From assembly GCF_003751445.1 (NCBI RefSeq), contig NZ_RJUU01000001.1, forward strand, positions 2,423,001 to 2,487,000: a stretch of 64,000 bases of DNA, read 5' to 3'. The stretch comes from Streptomyces sp. 840.1 (GTDB lineage: Bacteria; Actinomycetota; Actinomycetes; Streptomycetales; Streptomycetaceae). Made by a program: the position numbers and the translations under genes. Numbering within the stretch: the stretch's first letter is position 1; each line of letters starts with the position of its first letter. A model generated the notes under the pieces. It was given only the letters and a program-made list of their open reading frames with translations. It had not been told where the DNA came from and ran no database searches. Shown piece after piece: positions 25,453 through 32,265 of the stretch.

Positions 25453-25504
25453 GAAGCTGCTTGAGTCCAGCCAGCCCGCCGGATAAAACCGCAGGTCACG
25501 GAGT
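25453..25504 (+). promoter_or_regulatory. CRISPR leader of array 3 (repeat-proximal part)
   Basis: GAAGCTGCTT at 25453-25462 and AGGTCA at 25493-25498 occupy the same positions relative to repeat 1 as in the leader of array 1. Between them is an A-rich patch (GGATAAAACC). The shared leader suggests one Cas1-Cas2 complex can serve both arrays. The 140 bases between cas2 and this leader show no gene. Confidence 0.7.
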
Positions 25505-26021
25505 CTGCTCCCCGCGCGTGCGGGGATGAACCCGTGCGGGAGAGGGCCGCACAGGGCGCCCACTTCTGCTCCCCGCGCGTGCGGGGATGAACCCGGCTTC
25601 CTTGAAGGCTTTGGTGTTCCGCACCACTGCTCCCCGCGCGTGCGGGGATGAACCCAGGGTGGCGAGCATCCGGCGGACGTCGTCGGGCTGCTCCCCGCGC
25701 GTGCGGGGATGAACCCACTCGGGTGCCGGGGATCATCCCGCAGAACCCCTGCTCCCCGCGCGTGCGGGGATGAACCCTGGCCGAGCTGCTCTTCGAACCC
25801 GCCGCTGTACTGCTCCCCGTGCGTGCGGGGATGGATCCTCAAGATCCAGATCCAGACCCGCCGCACCAGCCTGCTCCCCGCGCGTGCGGGGATGAACCCA
25901 GATTGTCCCCGCCGTCACCGGTCAGGTGGCACTGCTCCCCGCGCGTGCGGGGATGAACCCGCGAAGGTCAGCGACGCCGACCTCCTGGACGCCTGCTCCC
26001 CGCGCGTGCGGGGATGACCCC
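25505..26021 (+). CRISPR. CRISPR array 3, type I-E, 9 repeats
   Basis: Nine 29-base repeats identical in consensus to array 1 start every 61 bases from 25505 to 25993, with eight 32-base spacers. Repeat 6 (25810) has CCCCGTGCG and GGATGGATCC; the last repeat ends GATGACCCC. The leader is on the left, next to the end of the cas operon. Directly after the array, CCCTAGGGCCCCTAGGGG (26019-26036) contains two overlapping palindromes. Confidence 0.99.
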
Positions 26022-26146
26022 TAGGGCCCCTAGGGGTCCCGCCGCGCATATATGTAAGGAGCCCGCGGCTGCGGTCACCGTGTACAGCCGCTGGCCATAC
26101 CTCAGGAAGCCCGTACCCGGTCGGGCCACGGCGTGGCAGGGCGTAC

Positions 26147-26329
26147 TCAGCCTCGCCGTAACGCCCGTCGAAGTGGCGACTCATAACCAGGTGCCAACCG
26201 CGGAGCCCTGCAGTCGGGGTCGTCGGCGGGGTGCGCCCAGGCATCAGGTCGCGCTCCGCTCATGGAATCGGAGTGGTCGAGTCGGACCGCGTCACCGATG
26301 ATCAGCTGGTCGCAGCGTCCGCAGATCAT
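26147..26329 (-). CDS. Small protein with ICGRCDQL Cys pair (paralogue of 12773-12934)
   Basis: A 60-residue protein, MICGRCDQLIIGDAVRLDHS, then DPDCRAPRLAP. The N-terminal ICxRCDQL block is shared with the 53-residue protein left of the cas operon. The ATG start overlaps the stop of the preceding gene (ATGA). It is the last of three overlapping tiny genes transcribed towards array 3. Cys3, Cys6 and a later Cys may bind zinc. Function unknown. Confidence 0.65.
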   Translation of the reverse strand: MICGRCDQLIIGDAVRLDHSDSMSGARPDAWAHPADDPDCRAPRLAPGYESPLRRALRRG

Positions 26330-26547
26330 TTCCGGGCCTGCTCTGCCTCGCGAACCACGCAGACGGCTACGTCCGAGCAGGCTCGCGGGAACCACGAGTA
26401 GGCAGCCCCATCGCTCGGCCGTGCACGCTGCTCGCCCAGGTCGACGTCCGCGCCGACTGTGAGCGGGTACCGGCACCAGACGCACCGCCATCCGCGCTGT
26501 TGCTGCATGGTGAGCTCGTTGACGGGCGGGAGTTCTCGCGTGGTCAC
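26326..26547 (-). CDS. Small Cys-rich protein with CVWC motif
   Basis: A 73-residue protein, GTG start, VTTRELPPVNELTMQQQRGW then RCVWCRYPLTVGADVDLGEQ and later a Cys at SDVAVCVV. CxxC followed by distant Cys suggests a small zinc ribbon. GGAGGCG lies six bases before GTG 26547, and the start overlaps the preceding stop (GTGA), while its own stop overlaps the next start (ATGA). Middle gene of the three-gene set. Function unknown. Confidence 0.62.
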   Translation of the reverse strand: MTTRELPPVNELTMQQQRGWRCVWCRYPLTVGADVDLGEQRARPSDGAAYSWFPRACSDVAVCVVREAEQARK

Positions 26548-26738
26548 GCCAGCCGCCTCCCCTGGTGAGCCGAGCAAGTGGTGACCGACCACGCTCTGGT
26601 GCCGTCATCCAGGGTGATCTCGCCGACGGGAGCGAGCGTGCCGTTCACGGGGCCACAGAACCAGCAGGCGAAGCTCGGTCGCTCGCCCGTTCCGACCGCT
26701 TCGGTCAGTGTGAGTGACGCGCTCATAGCCTGTCCCAT
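26544..26738 (-). CDS. Small Cys-rich protein with CWFC motif
   Basis: A 64-residue protein, MGQAMSASLTLTEAVGTGER, then PSFACWFCGPVNGTLAPVGE and TTCSAHQGRRLA. The CxxC and the final Cys/His could form a zinc site. ATG 26738 has GGAAG seven bases upstream; ATG 26726 is the alternative. It follows the XRE-TPR gene by 78 bases on the same strand, so all four genes may be one operon. Confidence 0.58.
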   Translation of the reverse strand: MGQAMSASLTLTEAVGTGERPSFACWFCGPVNGTLAPVGEITLDDGTRAWSVTTCSAHQGRRLA

Positions 26739-26816
26739 CTGCCGCTTCCGTTGACGAGGCAGATCATGAGCCGTGGCGATGGGCACAAGTACCCCAGCCA
26801 GGGGTACCGGATGCAC

Positions 26817-28004
26817 TCAGCCCGCGTGACACCACTCGGCGAAGTTCGTCAGCGATTCCGCATCAGCGCGTCGCAGTCGGCGCAGTGTCGCCGCGTCTTC
26901 CCGAACCCACGGGTGCTCGCGGGTGTGCTGCGGGGCGATTCGACGGGCGAGCTTGAGGGACTCGAAGCTGTCGTCCATGAGGCCGCCCCACAACTGGGCG
27001 CGGGCGAGCTCGATATAGAAGCCGCTGCGCCGTTCGGCCGGCAGATCAGCGGGCGGCTTCCACTCACGGGCCACATCGAAGGCGCGCTGAACGTGGTCGT
27101 TGCCAAGGCTGACCGCCACACCGACCTCGTGGATGCGGACACTGTCCGGGCCGAACGCGGTCCCCTGGTAGATGCCTTCGGGCACCTGGTCGGCCAAGGC
27201 TCTCGCTTCATCGAGGTGGTCGTCAGCCGCGTCGGTGTACCCCGCCCGGCCTGCGATCACAGCAGCGCGCATGTGCAGTGCGCCGCGGGCGGCGGCAGCC
27301 TCGTTGGTGTCTGGGGCCGGGCATGCGTCCACGGCCCGTTCCAGGGATCGGAGTCCTGGCTCGTGGGCGCGGGCGGCGAAGAAGACTTCGGTACGGACAT
27401 AGCTGACGGTGGCGGACAGCAGCGGGTCGTCAGCGCCAGGGGCTGCCCAGCGCATCAATTCGATGAGCCGGGCAGAGAGGTCTCGCGCCCCGTATTTGTA
27501 GGCGACGGAATCCGCGCACCGGTAGGCCGTGACGAGCAGCGACGCCAACTCGGGACTGCCGGTCCCCGACGCGGTCCGAGCGGCTCGGGCGAGTTCGGCC
27601 AGAAGGGCGGGAGCCGCGCGGGCGATCTGAAGGTACTGGGCGGACAGGCGCCACGCCGTGACCTGGTCGACCGCAGCCCGCAGCTGGGGCATCGGTCGGA
27701 CGGGGCCGCCGTCGGGGATGTCATAGGTGGCGATGGCTGCCGAGAGTTCGGGGAGGGCGTCGCGGATGCGGGTGGATACGCGCTCCCGGTCTGCGACGAG
27801 CCGGGACGGGTCCACGCCGAGAGCTTCCGCGATGGCATCGAGGGTGTCGTCGGTGAGGCTGCGCTCCCCGCGCTCGATCTTGCGGATGGTGCCGAGGGCG
27901 ACGTGGGCTCGGTCGGCGAGTTGCTTCTGGGTCATTTTCGGGCGGGCGACGCTGCGGCAGTACGCAATGCGCCGGCCCACCAAACCCGGCTGGGTCGATG
28001 GCAT
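26817..28004 (-). CDS. XRE-family regulator with TPR-like domain
   Basis: A 395-residue protein. The helix-turn-helix is at about 10-70: VARPKMTQKQLADRAHVALG, TIRKIERGERSLTDDTLDAI, AEALGVDPSRL. The rest is helical repeats (LLVTAYRCADSVAYKYGARD, AAVIAGRAGYTDAADDHLDE, FYIELARAQLWGGLMDDSFE) as in Streptomyces TPR-like XRE regulators. ATG 28004 is used over 28028 because homology begins at GLVGRRIAYCR. It heads the set of three Cys-rich small genes and, like its counterpart at 13526, lies between CRISPR arrays. Confidence 0.87.
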   Translation of the reverse strand: MPSTQPGLVGRRIAYCRSVARPKMTQKQLADRAHVALGTIRKIERGERSLTDDTLDAIAEALGVDPSRLVADRERVSTRIRDALPELSAAIATYDIPDGGPVRPMPQLRAAVDQVTAWRLSAQYLQIARAAPALLAELARAARTASGTGSPELASLLVTAYRCADSVAYKYGARDLSARLIELMRWAAPGADDPLLSATVSYVRTEVFFAARAHEPGLRSLERAVDACPAPDTNEAAAARGALHMRAAVIAGRAGYTDAADDHLDEARALADQVPEGIYQGTAFGPDSVRIHEVGVAVSLGNDHVQRAFDVAREWKPPADLPAERRSGFYIELARAQLWGGLMDDSFESLKLARRIAPQHTREHPWVREDAATLRRLRRADAESLTNFAEWCHAG

Positions 28005-28109
28005 CCGGGCTCCGTTCCAGGCGTGCACTTCGAACCGTACCGGCTGCTATGTGCTGTTGGGGCGCGAACGGCTCCACCTCCGACACGTGCTCGGGAGTGG
28101 CTGGTTCGG

Positions 28110-28751
28110 TCAGGGGGAGACCACGTCCAGCAGATCGGTCAGTGAGTTGATGGACCAGTCCGCTGCGGCCCGAACCTCGGGGTCGTCGGCCCACCAGTAC
28201 CCCCATGGGCCGCGACGGATGTGGGCTGTCAGCAGCCCGGCCGTGCGGGCGGGGAACACGTCGTTGGCGGGGTGGTCGCCGACGTACAGCGTTGACTGAG
28301 GACCCGCTCCGGACACCGCGAGGACCCGGGCAAAGAACTCCGGGGCCGGCTTCGCGACACCCCACTCCGCGGACATCACCACCAAGTCGGCGGGCAGATC
28401 GAAGGCGCGTAGCAACTGGCCCGCCTTCGCCGTCTGGTTGCCGGCCACAATCACGCGGATGCCCCGTCCTTGAAGCGCCGCCAGGGTGGGGCGGACATCG
28501 GCGTAGAGGTCGCGCTCGTCAAGGGATTCGCCACAGCCGGCTGCCTCGCGGGCGGCATACTCGGCGGCGATGTCGATGCCGGGGCGCAGAAGTCGCAAGG
28601 CGTCTGCGTTGTCCCGACCTTGGACGACCGCGGCTCCCACGAGGGCGCTGAGCGTGTGCGGAGGTGCGTCGAGCCAGTCGGCCCAGGCGCTCCAGTACCG
28701 GTCGTCGCGGATCAGGGTTTCGCCGACATCGAGGACGATGGTCTCAATCAC
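28110..28751 (-). CDS. HAD-superfamily hydrolase
   Basis: A 213-residue soluble protein. Motif I is IVLDVGETLIRDD (Asp8; the second acidic residue of DxDxT is replaced by Gly-Glu, as in many haloacid dehalogenase relatives), motif II VIVAGNQTAKAG, motif III Lys in WGVAKPAPEFF and motif IV LYVGDHPANDVFPARTAG. A helical cap lies between motifs I and II. It probably dephosphorylates a small metabolite. GTG 28751. It is not obviously linked to the CRISPR system beyond position. Confidence 0.85.
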   Translation of the reverse strand: MIETIVLDVGETLIRDDRYWSAWADWLDAPPHTLSALVGAAVVQGRDNADALRLLRPGIDIAAEYAAREAAGCGESLDERDLYADVRPTLAALQGRGIRVIVAGNQTAKAGQLLRAFDLPADLVVMSAEWGVAKPAPEFFARVLAVSGAGPQSTLYVGDHPANDVFPARTAGLLTAHIRRGPWGYWWADDPEVRAAADWSINSLTDLLDVVSP

Positions 28752-28937
28752 GTTTCGACCCTACGCGGGGGTGTCGTGAGACCACGGCCGTATTCTGAGG
28801 GCATGCCCACCCCTCTACCCTCTACGCCAGGCTTCTCGCCGTGCGTTCGCAGGCCGTGGTGAACGTTGACATCCGCGCGTTCCGGCAGCGGCCATCGGGG
28901 CGGCTGTCGGCCGATGGGTGCCGGGGCCGGAGGGAAG

Positions 28938-29271
28938 TTGCTCCCCGCGCATGCGGGAATGAACCCGTCCTCGGCGACGGAGTGGGGCCCACGTCCCACT
29001 GCTCCCCGCGCGTGCGGGGATGAACCCCCGGCCCGGACTCTGCGGCGGATCGAGACGAACCGCTCCCCGCGCACGCGGGGATGAGCCCATGTAGAGCTGG
29101 GTCTGGCGGACAGCGGAAGGATGCTCCCCGCGGTTGCGGGGGTGAACCCGAGGCCGGGCAGCGGCAGTGCGCCATCGAGCGCTGCTCCTCGCGCATGCGG
29201 GGATGAGCCCATCATGATCAGCGGGACCCAGGGCGTCGGCAGCTGCTCCCCGCGCGTGCGGGGATGTGCCC
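28938..29271 (+). CRISPR. CRISPR array 4, degenerate, 6 repeats
   Basis: Six repeat copies start at 28938, 28999, 29060, 29121, 29182 and 29243, exactly 61 bases apart. Only the second is perfect; others show changes in the first bases (TTGCT, CCGCT, ATGCT), the loop (GCATGCGG, GCACGCGG, GGTTGCGG) or the end (GAGCCC, GTGCCC). The leader motifs of arrays 1 and 3 are missing. It lies 12.6 kb from the start of the cas operon in the same orientation as the other arrays. Likely an old array no longer extended. Confidence 0.93.
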
Positions 29272-29309
29272 GAAGCGCCAACCTGCTCACGTGAGTAGGT
29301 TGGCGCTTC
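29272..29309. terminator. 38-base near-perfect palindrome, probable terminator
   Basis: GAAGCGCCAACCT (29272-29284) pairs with AGGTTGGCGCTTC (29297-29309); between them CTCACGTGAG is itself a palindrome, so only one base pair in the whole 38 is mismatched. It begins one base after the last repeat of array 4 and stands 158 bases downstream of the flotillin stop. It could end transcripts from both sides. No long U-tract. A second weaker hairpin (GTGCCCGG at 29401 with CCGGGCAC at 29425) lies nearer the flotillin gene. Confidence 0.6.
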
Positions 29310-29467
29310 CCGCGTACGCACACAGTGCCGTTCTGCGCCGTGGCCCCGTACGAGCCGAGCCCCCGACCGCCCCCCCAAGACGCCCCCCCCAGACGCGCAC
29401 GTGCCCGGACGGTGGGGGAACCGGCCGGGCACACGCGGGTGTTGCTATCGGGTATCGGCGGTCGGGG

Positions 29468-30916
29468 TCAGTCCGTGACCTCGATCTTGCCGTTCTGGGC
29501 GGTGGAGGCCGAGGGGGTGGCCGGCTGGGCCGGGACCTCCGGCTTCGGGTTTGCGCCCTTGAGGTTCTGCAGGAGGGCGGCGAGGTCGACGCCCGTGGTG
29601 GAGCTGAGGAGTTCCATGCCCTGGGCGACGTTGTCCGTGACGGTGCGCGAGAGCTGGCTCGCGCCGTCCGTCGAGATCACGGTCAGCTTGTCGATGGCGC
29701 TCAGCGGCTCGGAGGCCTTGGCGACGACGTGCGGGAGGACCTCGACGAGCATCTGGAGTACGGCGGCGTCGCCGTACTGGGCGAAGGCGTTCGCCTTCTT
29801 CTGCATGGCTTCGGCCTCGGCCGCACCGCGGGCCGCGATGGCGGCGGCCTCGGACTCGCCCTCGATGCGTATGGCGTCGGCGAGGGCCGAGCGGTGGAGC
29901 TTCTCGCCCTCACCGGTCAGGCGGGAGCGTTCGGCGTCCGCCTCGGCCTCCTTGACCTGGGCGATGCGGCGGGCCTCCGCCTCCTGCTCGGCCTGGTAGC
30001 GGGCGGCGTCGGCGGGCTTGCGGACCTTGGTGTCGAGCTCGCGGTCGGTCAGGGCGGCCTGGCGCTGGGCTACCTTCTCCTGCTCCTGGAGGATCTCCTG
30101 GCGGCGGGCGGCCTCGGCGAGGGGGCCGGCGGCGTTGGCCTTCGCGGCGGCGGCCTCCGTCTCGACCTTGATCTCGGCCTGCTTGAGGTAGTACGTCCGC
30201 TCGGCGATGGCGATCTCCTCGGCGGCCTTCAGCCGGGCCTGCTCCGAGGCGCGGCGGGCGATCGCCTCGGCGATGTCCGCCTCCTGCTTGGCGCGGGCGG
30301 CCTCGGGGCGGCCGAGGTCCTCCAGGTAGGAGCCCTCCGTGGTGATGTCCTGGATCTGGAAGGCGTCCAGGATCAGGCCCTGACCGGACAGGCTGGCCTC
30401 GGCCTCCTCCGCCACCTGGCCGGCGAACGCGGCCCGGTCGCGAATGATGTCCTCGACCGACATCCGGCCGACGATGGCGCGCAGAGCGCCGGAGAGCACT
30501 TCCTGGGTGAAGCCGACGATGCCGTTCTGCTGCTGGAGGAAGCGCTGGGCGGCGGCCCGGATGGCGTCCTCGCTGCCGCCGACCTTGACGATCGCGACGC
30601 CTTCCAGGTTGGACTTCACACCGCGCAGCGTGACGGCCCCGCGCACGGCGACGGGGATGTGCCGGCTGGAGAGGTCCAGGGTGAACTTCTGCTGCACGAA
30701 CGGGACGACGAAGACGCCGCCGCCGACGACGACCTTCTGGCCGCTGTTGTCGATGCTGGCCCGCCCGGTCACCGGGTCGACGGACTTCTTGCCGCGGCGG
30801 CCGGTGATGATGAAGGCCTCGCTGGGCCCGGCGACCTTGTAGCGGGTGATGACCACGAGGGCCAGCAGGACGAGGAGTACGACGACTCCGACGATGGCGA
30901 GCAGTACTGGACTCAT
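29468..30916 (-). CDS. Flotillin-family SPFH protein (FloT-like)
   Basis: A 482-residue protein. MSPVLLAIVGVVVLLVLLAL is the membrane anchor; the SPFH domain (about 30-210) includes GGGVFVVPFVQQKFTLDLSS and IVGRMSVEDIIRDRAAFAGQ; an EA-rich coiled coil (about 215-390) follows, and PLSAIDKLTVISTDGASQ near the end is the conserved flotillin C-terminal block. Its length matches FloT/YuaG. It lies 76 bases after the NfeD-like gene in the same direction. It is a clear paralogue of the 703-residue flotillin at 1590 and, unlike that one, has no repair ATPase downstream. Confidence 0.95.
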   Translation of the reverse strand: MSPVLLAIVGVVVLLVLLALVVITRYKVAGPSEAFIITGRRGKKSVDPVTGRASIDNSGQKVVVGGGVFVVPFVQQKFTLDLSSRHIPVAVRGAVTLRGVKSNLEGVAIVKVGGSEDAIRAAAQRFLQQQNGIVGFTQEVLSGALRAIVGRMSVEDIIRDRAAFAGQVAEEAEASLSGQGLILDAFQIQDITTEGSYLEDLGRPEAARAKQEADIAEAIARRASEQARLKAAEEIAIAERTYYLKQAEIKVETEAAAAKANAAGPLAEAARRQEILQEQEKVAQRQAALTDRELDTKVRKPADAARYQAEQEAEARRIAQVKEAEADAERSRLTGEGEKLHRSALADAIRIEGESEAAAIAARGAAEAEAMQKKANAFAQYGDAAVLQMLVEVLPHVVAKASEPLSAIDKLTVISTDGASQLSRTVTDNVAQGMELLSSTTGVDLAALLQNLKGANPKPEVPAQPATPSASTAQNGKIEVTD

Positions 30917-30992
30917 AAGGGTGTCCCCCTCTGCCTCCCGACGGGGACGGCAGTTCTGTTGCGAGCGGTGGTGGGCCGGTCGGCTTGCCGGC

Positions 30993-31502
30993 TCAGCGTT
31001 CGACGGGACGGACCGAGACCGAGGTGGTCGAGAGCGTTGCCTCGACCCAGATCTCGGTGCCGCGTTCGACCGGCACCGGGCTCTTCGCCGACAGCTTGAT
31101 GACGTGACCCCCCAGCCGCAGCAGTACCTCGCCGTAGCCGTCGGCCGGAATGGCCGTGACTACGGACCCGGCGGAGCCGACGAGATCCTCGTCCCGCGGT
31201 GTGGCGTTGGTCTGGTCCGCCATCAGGGCCTGGCTCAACTTCCAGGTGAGCCAGGCGGCGACCAGACCGGCCAGAACCCCGGCCCCCGCGGCGACGAACG
31301 TGCCGACGCCGGTCGTACCGAGCACGATCGCGCCGCAGAAACCGAGCATCGAGACGAAGCCGGCGATCACCGGAAGGGAGAGCAGCCCGTCGAAGAGGCC
31401 GTCCAGCACGCCCCCGAAGAGGCCTTCGAGGATTCCGTCGAAGATCAGGGACAGTGCCAGCAGCACGACTCCCGCAATTCCGAGACCGAGAAACAAGGTC
31501 AC
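30993..31502 (-). CDS. NfeD/YqiJ-like membrane protein
   Basis: A 169-residue protein. VTLFLGLGIAGVVLLALSLI is the first membrane helix; a Gly/Leu-rich amphipathic segment (DGILEGLFGGVLDGLFDGLL) follows, then two more helices with GAIVLGTTGVGTFVAAGAGV. Residues 115-169 form the OB-fold (LVGSAGSVVTAIPADGYGEV). GTG 31502 follows GGAGGGG. The longer frame from 31568 has no ribosome site. It is the flotillin partner and is preceded by the inverted repeat shared with the first operon. Confidence 0.85.
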   Translation of the reverse strand: MTLFLGLGIAGVVLLALSLIFDGILEGLFGGVLDGLFDGLLSLPVIAGFVSMLGFCGAIVLGTTGVGTFVAAGAGVLAGLVAAWLTWKLSQALMADQTNATPRDEDLVGSAGSVVTAIPADGYGEVLLRLGGHVIKLSAKSPVPVERGTEIWVEATLSTTSVSVRPVER

Positions 31503-31586
31503 GTGATCACCCCTCCCCGTCTGCGGAATCCCCCGAACATTTCCGTCGAACTGGCTGGATGGTCCCATACATACCGGTCCGGCGAC

Positions 31587-31605
31587 ACTGCCGGGTTCCG
31601 GCAGT
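31587..31605. promoter_or_regulatory. 7-5-7 inverted repeat, candidate operator (copy 2)
   Basis: ACTGCCG-GGTTC-CGGCAGT, followed by TTTCT, matches the dyad at 4744-4762 in arm length, spacing and 11 of 14 arm bases. It is 85 bases upstream of the NfeD-like start and begins 4 bases after the peroxiredoxin stop. It could also act as a weak hairpin terminator read on the plus strand (TTTT follows). Confidence 0.55.
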
Positions 31606-31608
31606 TTT

Positions 31609-32094
31609 CTAGGGGGTCTGGATGCCGGAGAGGTGGCCGGCCAGGGTGTCCAGTGACTGGAAAGTGGCCCCGAGGAGCGCTACGTGCTTCCAGCGCAGTA
31701 CCCCCTCGGCGTCGATCAGGAACACCGCCCGCCGCACACCGATGCCGGGCGCGGCCACCCCGAAGGTCCGGGCGAGTTCGCGGCCGGTGTCCGCCAGCAG
31801 CGGCATCCGCAGGTTGTGGGCGCGGGCGAAGGACTCGTGGCTGTCCACATCCTGTGGACTGATTCCCCAGACCTCCGCGTCGAGCCCCTCGAAGGTCTCC
31901 ATGCCGGAGGAGTACGAGCAGAGTTGCTTGGTGCACACGGCCGTGTTGTCGCCGGGGTAGAAGGCGAGGACCACGGCCCGGCCGCGGGCGGCGGAGAGTG
32001 TGTAGTCGCGGCGTTCGAACGTGTCACCGTCGAGTGCGCCTCCCGGGAGTGTGAAGTCCGGGACGTTGTGGCCGAGTTGTGGTGACGAGCCCAT
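31609..32094 (-). CDS. Peroxiredoxin (AhpE/BCP-like)
   Basis: A 161-residue thiol peroxidase. VVLAFYPGDNTAVCTKQLCS contains the peroxidatic Cys54 in the T-x-x-C pattern, with Cys59 a few residues on as possible resolving cysteine as in BCP. RMPLLADTGRELARTFGVAA and RRAVFLIDAEGVLRWKHVAL are family blocks. It reduces peroxides in the cytoplasm. ATG 32094. It is transcribed towards the NfeD-flotillin operon, so read-through is possible. Confidence 0.92.
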   Translation of the reverse strand: MGSSPQLGHNVPDFTLPGGALDGDTFERRDYTLSAARGRAVVLAFYPGDNTAVCTKQLCSYSSGMETFEGLDAEVWGISPQDVDSHESFARAHNLRMPLLADTGRELARTFGVAAPGIGVRRAVFLIDAEGVLRWKHVALLGATFQSLDTLAGHLSGIQTP

Positions 32095-32109
32095 GATGTG
32101 TGTCCTTTG

Positions 32110-32187
32110 TTCCGTGCCGCTGTTCCGTGCCGCTGTTTCGGACTGCTGTCCCGCGCCGCTGTTGCGTGTTGCTGTTCCGTGCCGCTT
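32110..32187. repeat. 13-bp minisatellite, six copies
   Basis: Six consecutive 13-base units based on TTCCGTGCCGCTG: copies 1 and 2 are identical, copies 3 to 5 diverge (TTTCGGACTGCTG, TCCCGCGCCGCTG, TTGCGTGTTGCTG), copy 6 is one base from consensus. It fills the divergent region between the peroxiredoxin and hydrolase genes, so copy number could alter promoter spacing. Confidence 0.9.
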
Positions 32188-32265
32188 GTTTTCCGGGGCG
32201 ACAGTGCCGTCCGCGCTCGTACAGCATGCTCGTTACGGGCCCATCCATCCGCACCGGAGGTACGC

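Noticed and set aside
26017..26040. CCCTAGGG double palindrome after array 3 as a terminator
   Set aside because: The arms are only eight bases, overlap each other and cannot form one long stem; noted only as a feature of the array end.
25254..26244. Minus-strand frames with HPRTRGEQ repeats
   Set aside because: Same artefact from CRISPR array 3.
10678..29309. Mobile element or prophage carrying the CRISPR island
   Set aside because: No integrase, transposase, tRNA gene or direct-repeat att pair was found at either edge; the palindrome at 29272 alone is not enough.
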